Below are positions 57,728-64,000 of a stretch of 64,000 bases of DNA, piece by piece. A model generated the notes under the pieces. It saw nothing but the letters and a program-made list of their open reading frames with translations, was not told the DNA's origin and did no database searches. How positions within the stretch are numbered: position 1 is the first letter of the stretch; each line of letters begins with the position of its first letter. The position numbers and the translations under genes were made by a program. Origin of the DNA: Chloranthus sessilifolius (lineage: Eukaryota > Streptophyta > Magnoliopsida > Chloranthales > Chloranthaceae); assembly GCA_021018995.1 (NCBI GenBank), contig CM037588.1, positions 140,799,725-140,863,724 of the forward strand, in the 5' to 3' direction.

Positions 57728-59125
57728 ATGTCATCTAGGGGAAGAGGCCGACCAAGGGGAGGCCAGCAGAGGAGTCTATGTAGTGGAGATGGTTACATCT
57801 CTCCTACTAATAGAGTGCCTTTAGGAGGTACTGAGGCCCCAGGGGGCAGTAGTAGTAGACAACGTGATGAAGAGGATCGAGATCATCAGGATCAAGATCT
57901 AAGAGAGCAAGAAAGATTGAGAGAAAGACAAGAAGATAGGGAGGAGCGACAAAGGATGATGCACACTATGGAGACTATGGCAGCTGCCATGGCACAGCAA
58001 GCCGCATCCTTTGCAGCTCATGCATCAAGAGAACAGCAGCCACCTACACCACCTGTAGGACCTGCGTTGCCTGTGCCCTCATCTTTTACAGAGTTTAGGA
58101 GGATGGGACCTCCTTCATTTTCTGGGCAGGCAGACACAATGGCCGCTGAGAACTGGCTGATGGAGATGGAGAAAGTCTTTAGCGTGCTGACTTGCACAGA
58201 AGATGAGAGTGTGAGATGGGCAGCTTACATGTTGGATGGGGAGGCTGGGCCTTGGTGGAAGTCCGTGATACGGACTCGGGCTCAGGAGACCCCAGAGTTG
58301 CCTTGGACTTGGGGGGAGTTTGTTGAGGAGTTCAACAAACAATATTTTCCAAAAGTGGTGAGGAACCAATTAGAGATACAATTTTTACAATTAGTGCAAG
58401 GGAGAATGACAGCGAGAGAATATGGGGTGGAGTTTCTACGACTTGCCCGTTTTGCTCCGGATTACGTCGCTACTGAAGTGATGAAGTCCAAAAGGTTTCA
58501 GCAAGGTTTGAAGCCTGAGGTTAGGGGAGGCGTAGCTCCATTTCAACTGAGGACCTATGAAGAGGTCATGAGTAAAGCACTAGTGGTTGAAGAGGAGAAC
58601 ACAAATAGATATCGACAGAGAGAGCAGCAGAGAGGAGGAAATGAACAAGGAAGATCGGGACACTACGAATCGGTGAACAAAAAGCCGAGGTTCATGGCCC
58701 AGAATCAGAGACCACAGTTCCAAGGGGATTTCGGAAGACCGGCACAGCAACAACAACACCAACAGAGGTTTCCATTACTTGCGTCAGGGAGACCTATTCG
58801 CTATGAGAGCCCTGTCATGTCTACTGGCGCCACTAGCACACAGGGTTCTCGTACTGTTTCTTCTACACCTCGGGAGACTTGCGCAAAGTGTGGCAAGCCT
58901 CATAGGACGGTGGATTGTAGAATGGGAACTAGGGGTTGTTTCCGATGTGGCAAGGTGGGCCACTTGATCAAGGATTGCCCTGAGACGGATAAGAGAAAGA
59001 CGGTTTCAGTTGCAGCACCACGACCAATTCAAGCAAGGAAACCGATCGTTCAGGGGAGAGCCTATGCAGTCACTGCTCAGGAAGCAGGGAATGTGCATGA
59101 CGTCATCCAAGGTGAGACTCGTTAA
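57728..59125 (+). CDS. R5 Gag (Ty3/gypsy chromovirus type), open
   Basis: A 465-codon open frame forms the particle protein of the retrotransposon and packages its RNA. It starts MSSRGRGRPRGG. A strongly charged Arg/Glu/Asp/Gln region lies at residues 35-85 and a Met/Ala/Gln stretch at 78-100. The capsid-like domain spans about 115-290 (FRRMGPPSF, WAAYMLDGEAGPWWKS, EFNKQYFP, REYGVEFLRL). Two zinc knuckles are near residues 388-425 (C-x2-C-x3-H-x4-C, then CFRCGKVGHLIKDC). The frame stops at 59123, ten or so bases past a GTGAGA splice donor. The last four codons (after VIQ) are therefore intronic if the RNA is spliced, and the coding exon would end at 59111. It is the only gag in the window without a break. 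Confidence 0.93.
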   Translation: MSSRGRGRPRGGQQRSLCSGDGYISPTNRVPLGGTEAPGGSSSRQRDEEDRDHQDQDLREQERLRERQEDREERQRMMHTMETMAAAMAQQAASFAAHASREQQPPTPPVGPALPVPSSFTEFRRMGPPSFSGQADTMAAENWLMEMEKVFSVLTCTEDESVRWAAYMLDGEAGPWWKSVIRTRAQETPELPWTWGEFVEEFNKQYFPKVVRNQLEIQFLQLVQGRMTAREYGVEFLRLARFAPDYVATEVMKSKRFQQGLKPEVRGGVAPFQLRTYEEVMSKALVVEEENTNRYRQREQQRGGNEQGRSGHYESVNKKPRFMAQNQRPQFQGDFGRPAQQQQHQQRFPLLASGRPIRYESPVMSTGATSTQGSRTVSSTPRETCAKCGKPHRTVDCRMGTRGCFRCGKVGHLIKDCPETDKRKTVSVAAPRPIQARKPIVQGRAYAVTAQEAGNVHDVIQGETR

Positions 59126-59267
59126 AATTAAAGAAAAATTTTCTTTTCATTAAAATTTTAAATAGAGAAGGAGCATGCATTGGGAATTGTATAGATTCTT
59201 TCTCAATACAAAAAGTTGTATGTGAATTAAGAGTGTAAATTATTGTATGTATGTATGTATGCTATAG
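59112..59267 (+). other. Putative gag-pol intron of R5 (156 nt)
   Basis: CAAG|GTGAGA at the donor and GCTATAG|GTACTT at the acceptor, with a TATG repeat just before the acceptor. Several in-frame stops lie inside. Joining puts the protease frame exactly in phase with Gag. The same site, phase and size occur in R2 and both R3 copies. Confidence 0.7.
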
Positions 59268-62200
59268 GTACTTTAAATATATATGAAAAAGGATGTTTCG
59301 GTGGTTATGACGCTCGAGTGTTGATAGACCCAGGGTCTACCCACTCATTCGTCACTCCACGTTTTGCCAAGAAGATGAAGATTGTTCCAGAGACGTTGGA
59401 TTTCGTCCTATCTGTGTCTATTCCGACGGGAGAGTTAGTAGACACGGAGTTAGCTTGCAAATCCATCATTGTAGCAGTTCGAGACTTAGAGGTGCATGAA
59501 TTGGAAGCAAAGTTGATACTGTTAGACATGCAGGGGTTTGATGTGATCCTTGGTATGGACCGGATGCAAAGACATTGTGCAACCGCCGATTGCAAGAACA
59601 AGGTAGTCATTTTCGCACCCAACACAAGAAGATCATTTGGTTTCAAGGAGTGAGGTCGTCATCTGCAGGCATCGATCTCGGCGAAGAAGGGCCGAAAATG
59701 ATCGAAAGGGTTGTAGTGGATACTTGGCTTTCTTAAAGGAGGACAAGGAAGAAAAAAACGTCATTTCGAGATAGCTTGCGAGACTTACGACGTGTTTCCA
59801 GAGGAATTGCCTGGATTACCTCCAGAAAGAGAAGTAGAATTCGCCATTGACTTAGCACCAGGAACGGAGCCTATTTCGAAGGCACCTTATAGAATGGCTC
59901 CCGCTGAGTTAAAGGAGTTGAAGGAACAACTACAAGAGCTTATGGACAAGGGGTTTGTTAGACAGAGCGTGTCTCCATGGGGAGCACCAGTCTTGTTTGT
60001 CAAGAAAAAGGATGGGTCAATGCGGCTATACATTGACTATCGACAATTGAACAAACTCACTGTGAAGAACCGCTACCCTTTGCCTAGAATTGACGATCTA
60101 TTCGACCAACTGCAAGGAGCAAGGTATTTTTCCAAGATCGACCTGAGATCTGGGTATCATCAGTTGCGAGTCAAGGCAGAGGACATTCAGAAGACAGCTT
60201 TCCGGACACGATATGGACACTATGAATTCCTTGTGATGCCGTTTGGATTGACGAATGCTCCGGCGTCGTTTATGGATCTAATGAACCGAGTGTTTAAACC
60301 ACACTTGGACTCCTGCGTCGTAGTGTTTGTTGATGATATACTGATATACTCCAAATCCAAGACGGAACACGAAGAACATTTGAGGATTGCTCTACAGACG
60401 CTACGTGAACACCAATTGTACGCCAAACTCAGCAAGTGTGAGTTTTGGTTGGAAGAGGTTAGCTTCTTGGGACATGTCGTCTCAAAGCACGGTGTCACGG
60501 TAAATCCAGCAAAGATAGAAGCAGTAGTTAAATGGGAGCAACCAAAAACAGTGACCGATGTCCGAAGTTTTCTAGGCTTAGTAGGCTATTATCGACGTTT
60601 CGTTGAGGGGTTTTCAAAGATATCGGGACCTCTCACAAAGCTGACACGAAAAGATTCAAGGTTTGAGTGGAGTGAGGCATGCGAAAAGAGTTTTCAAGAA
60701 CTCAAAACGAGACTCACTTCGGCTCCAGTGTTAGCGATTCCTTCAGGCAGTGGAGGATACGCCATGTACAGCGACGCGTCATACAATGGCCTTGGATGTG
60801 TACTCAACCAACACAAGAAGGTGATAGCTTACGGATCAAGATAGTTGAAAGAACAGGAGAAAAATTACCCGACTCATGACTTGGAACTGGCAGCAGTCAT
60901 TTTTGCGCTGAAGATTTGGAGACATTACTTGTATGGTGAGACTTTTGAAATTTTCACCGATCATAAGAGCCTCCGATATCTGTTTACACAGAAAGAGCTC
61001 AACATGAGACAGCGCAGGTGGATGGAATTCCTCAAGGATTACGATTGCTCCATACAATACCATCCAGGCAAGGCGAATGTAGTAGCCGATGCTTTGAGTC
61101 GAAAAGGTTCAGCTCAGTTAGCTTGTTTGATTTTGGGTATGCACCGATGGAAATTATTGGAAGACCTGGCATTCTATGATGCGAACATTGAGTCAAAGGA
61201 CACTGGATCCTTTTTGGCTAACATATCAGTAAAGCCAGTGATATTTGAGCATATCCACGATCTACAGATGAAAGATCCGGCATTAACAAAGATTCATCAA
61301 GACGTGAGTGAAGGCATTAGGTCGGACTTCTCAGTAAAAGAAGATGGTTCGTTGTTGTTTAAAGGCCGTCTATGCATTCCGGACAATGCCGATCTAAGAC
61401 GAACGATTCTTGATGAAGCCCATAAGTCAAATTATGCTATCCACCCTGGTAGCACCAGAATGTACCAAGATTTGAAAAAGAACTACTGGTGGAGAGGACT
61501 GAAGCAAGACGTGGCCGAATACGTGTCACGGTGTTTGACTTGTCAGCAAGTGAAGGTTGATCATAGACACCCTGCTGGACTATTGCAACCTTTACCCTTA
61601 CCAGAATGGAAGTGAGAATCGATCTCAATGGACTTCATTGTTGGATTACCCCGTACTGCCAAGAGACACAATGCTATTTGGGTCGTTGTAGACCGATTGA
61701 CCAAATCAGCGCACTTTTTGCCGTACAATACTACGTATACAGCAGGAAGACTGGCAAATTTATATATGAAGGAGATTGTAAGATTACATAGGATTCCAAG
61801 CAGCATAGTTTCAGATCGTGATCCACTATATACGTCCAAGTTTTGGAAGAAATTTCAAGAAGGAATGGGAACACGACTAGACTTTAGTTCAGCTTTCCAT
61901 CCTCAAACTGATGGGCAGACAGAGCGAGTGAACCAAGTAATAGAAGACATGCTCAGAGCGTGCATGCTTGATATGCAAGGATACTGGGATGAGTATCTAC
62001 CGATGCTCGAGTTCGCATATAATAACAGTTTTCAAACGAGCATTGGCATGGCACCGTATGAAGCTCTGTATGGACGACGATGCAAGTCACCCCTCAATTG
62101 GGAGGAAACAGGTGAGAAATTTGTGTTAGGGTCAAAACTACTTGAAGACAACGCCACCGTTGTCCGAATTATCAGAGAAAGGTTGAAGACAGCACAGAGT

Positions 62201-62674
62201 AGACAGAAAAGTTACGCCGACATGAAGCGGACTAGTGTCGACTATAAGGTGGGCGAGCATGTGTTTGTGAAGGTGTCACCTATGAAAGGTGTAATAAGAT
62301 TTGGCAAGAGAGGGAAGTTAAGTCCACGTTATGTTGGACCATTCGAAATTTTGGGACGCGTAGGTGAAGTTGCATACCGCATTGGTTTACCACCGCTGTT
62401 TGATAGAGTACATAATGTTTTCCACATATCGATGCTCAGGAAATACGTGAATGATCCGTCTCATGTATTAGGAAAGTAACCTATAGAGATGTGTGAGGAC
62501 ATGAGCATGATAGAGAAACCAGTGGAAATCTTGGATCAAAAGGAACAAGTACTGCGCACTAAAGTGATTCCCTTAGTGCTTGTTCGATGGAATAATCATC
62601 CAAAAGAAGAGGCTACTTGGGAACGAGAGGCTGATGTGGAGGAACAATATCCAGCCTTGTTTCCAACGACGTGA
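59268..62674 (+). pseudogene. R5 pol: protease, RT, RNase H, integrase, chromodomain-like tail (few breaks)
   Basis: Protease has DPGSTHSF near 59330 and the MQGFDVILGMD block near 59540. Small indels disrupt about 59640-59790. RT (59792-60500) is complete, with [26 protein letters not shown] and FVDDILIYS. RNase H follows (SDASYNGLG near 60770; FTDHKSL near 60955). The integrase zinc domain is near 61440-61560 and the core runs 61628-62000 with all landmarks: SDRDPLYTSKFW, FHPQTDGQTERVNQ and the YNNSFQTSIGMAPYEALYGRRC block. The tail has ILDQKEQVLRTK and EEATWEREADVEEQYP, a chromodomain-like end as in Tekay/Del chromoviruses. Only three nonsense codons occur after RT: 60842 (CAG to TAG), 61613 (TGG to TGA) and 62477 (CAA to TAA). 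Confidence 0.93.
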
Positions 62675-62884
62675 GAATTCAATGTAAACCACAAACATGT
62701 TTGTGAAATCTCCACTATACTTGTAATTCAATGGAAATTTTGATCCAATCTGATTTAAGGGACAGATATATATGTACATGATCAAGTGTATGCAACTCTA
62801 TGGAACTATGAACCACTTGAGGTCATAAACTACCAAAAGAAATCAAAGAACCAAAGAAATAGAAAATCTGCAGAAATTGGGCAA

Positions 62885-63657
62885 AACCGATTAATCGAAT
62901 TTCAAATCGATTAATCGATTTGGAATTTCGATTAATCGATTTTGTTCGATTAGTCGACTGGCATATACCAGTGACTGGAAATTGAAAGGAGAGTTAGAAT
63001 ATACATAGAAGACAAATTTTGATTGATCGAGTTAGAATCTCGATTAATCGATTTGGATCGACTAATCGATTTTGAGAATTTTGATTAATCGAATTAGAAT
63101 TCGATTAATCGAACGGCAAATTCGATAAATCGAACAAACTGAGAATGTTAGAAGGATTGGGAGTCAATTCATGAAATTTCGATTAATCGAAGCAGTGTCG
63201 ATTAATCGATTTTGGATTTCGATTAATCGAACTAGATTTCGATTAATCGATTTACAAAAAGGACTTAAAAGAAATTGAATTCAGATATACGATTTCGATT
63301 AATCGAAGTGAACTTCGATTAATCGATTTTAAAATTTCGATTAATCGAAATGGATTTCGATTAATCGAATAACTTAAGGAATTCTGGGAAATTTAGAAGT
63401 TACTGCACGATTTTGATTAATCGAAGTAAAACTCGATTAATCGATTTTGAAATTTCGATTAATCGAAATGGATTTCGATTAATCGACTGGCTCGCGCCAG
63501 TGAGCTCTAAAACTTAAATTTTAAAAAGGATACGATTTCGATTAATCGATTATGACTTTCGATTGATCGATTTGGGAAATCGATTAATCGATTTTGCACG
63601 GCTTAACCTAATTTTAAAACTCGATTAATCGAATCTGTATTTCGATTAATCGAAACC
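62885..63657 (+). repeat. Palindrome array upstream of R5 accessory ORF (TCGATTAATCGA type)
   Basis: More than 25 copies of the R5 palindrome TTCGATTAATCGAA, most perfect, are spread over 770 bases between pol and the accessory ORF. It is the largest array in the window. Spacers are not repeated. The palindromes match those of the R5 LTR, so motif identity is kept between the two places within one element. Confidence 0.92.
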
Positions 63658-63661
63658 AGTC

Positions 63662-63670
63662 TATATATAT
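63662..63670 (+). promoter_or_regulatory. TATA-like box upstream of R5 accessory ORF
   Basis: TATATATAT lies directly after the last palindrome and about 235 bases before the accessory ORF ATG, as in R2 and R3. GGGTTTTGG and AAACCCTAG motifs, common near plant transcript starts, follow. A possible donor CTAAG|GTAAAC is at 63828. Confidence 0.5.
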
Positions 63671-63898
63671 TGGAGTTAGGGTTTTGGTACCCATTCGGAA
63701 TTTTCAAACTTGGGCACCATTCCTCTTTCTCCTTCCTCTTCTCCAACCGGTCAAGACAAGCTAGGGTTTTGGGGTTTCTTTCGTCGGTTCCGGACCAAGA
63801 TCGCCTATTTTGGATAGAAACTCTAAGGTAAACCCTAGATTTCCATTTTTCCTTCAATTTGCATTAGAAAAACCCTAGATTTCGTTATTTCACCAACC

Positions 63899-64000
63899 AT
63901 GCCGCCCAAAACCCGATTATCTTCAAAGAAGGTGACTTCTAAGTTGCCAATTAGGCGTAAGAACGCCGCACCACCACCACCTACCCCATCGCCGGTGAGG
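63899..64000 (+). CDS. R5 accessory ORF, N-terminal part (runs off the window)
   Basis: The frame starts at ATG 63899 and stays open for 34 codons to the window end. The start is basic and Ser/Lys/Arg-rich (MPPKTRLSSKKVTSKLP), then Pro-rich. This is the same style as the N-termini of the R2 (17010) and R3 (42783) accessory ORFs and the same place relative to pol, array and TATA-like box. The protein core lies outside the window. Confidence 0.6.
   Translation, partial: MPPKTRLSSKKVTSKLPIRRKNAAPPPPTPSPVR

Noticed and set aside
55695..63657. Palindrome arrays considered as CRISPR or satellite DNA
   Set aside because: The regularly spaced short repeats resemble an array, but they are perfect palindromes inside plant LTR elements with irregular spacers, and there is no cas gene. 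They are not head-to-tail repeats of a longer unit either.

Overview
The window is nuclear DNA of a flowering plant. It is AT-rich, almost every coding region belongs to a plant retroelement family (Ty1/copia, chromovirus-type Ty3/gypsy, LINE), MITEs and a SINE-like insert are present, and the one host gene is a multi-exon plant nucleoside transporter with GT-AG introns. The species cannot be named from the sequence. All calls rest on reading the sequence; no database search was run.

Layout. (a) 1-3128: a decayed copia gag-integrase remnant abutting a minus-strand LINE fragment. (b) 3130-23939: a nested insertion. A PIF/Harbinger-like MITE sits inside the LINE reverse transcriptase (TSD TAA). 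A long-LTR retroelement (R1, 2.8 kb LTRs) sits inside the MITE (TSD GCAGG). A complete but decayed gypsy element (R2, 8568-21404) sits inside the 3' LTR of R1 (TSD GTTTG). A hAT-type MITE sits inside R2 pol (TSD GGCGGAAC), and a SINE-like insert lies in the R1 3' LTR. The LINE resumes at 23942. (c) 24460-26353: a probable minus-strand copia solo LTR and the 3' flank of the host gene. (d) 26354-33406, minus strand: an apparently intact nine-exon equilibrative nucleoside transporter gene (415 aa). (e) 34356-48582: a truncated tandem array of a gypsy family (R3), reading end fragment - LTR - full internal region - LTR - gag fragment. (f) 48583-50362: unassigned AT-rich DNA. (g) 50363-54257: the 3' part of a minus-strand gypsy element (R4). 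(h) 54258-64000: a partial LTR interrupted by a young related gypsy element (R5) with an open gag. R5 runs off the right edge.

The unusual biology lies in the related gypsy families R2-R5 (integrase ends in a chromodomain-like tail; PBS matches initiator-Met tRNA). Where the regions are present, they share: (1) a GT-AG intron of 146-156 nt exactly between gag and protease, so that splicing would give Gag-Pol and non-splicing Gag alone; (2) an extra sense ORF between pol and the 3' LTR, ending in a very acidic tail; (3) a TATA-like box just upstream of that ORF (R2, R3, R5), suggesting a second promoter; (4) an array of short perfect palindromes, different in sequence in each family, found in every LTR and again (R2, R3, R5) just upstream of the second promoter; (5) a short conserved acidic, proline-rich peptide-like segment in the LTRs. 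Together these suggest a gypsy lineage with two promoters, a splicing switch and possibly a self-encoded palindrome-binding factor. The sequence architecture is directly visible; the functions are inference.
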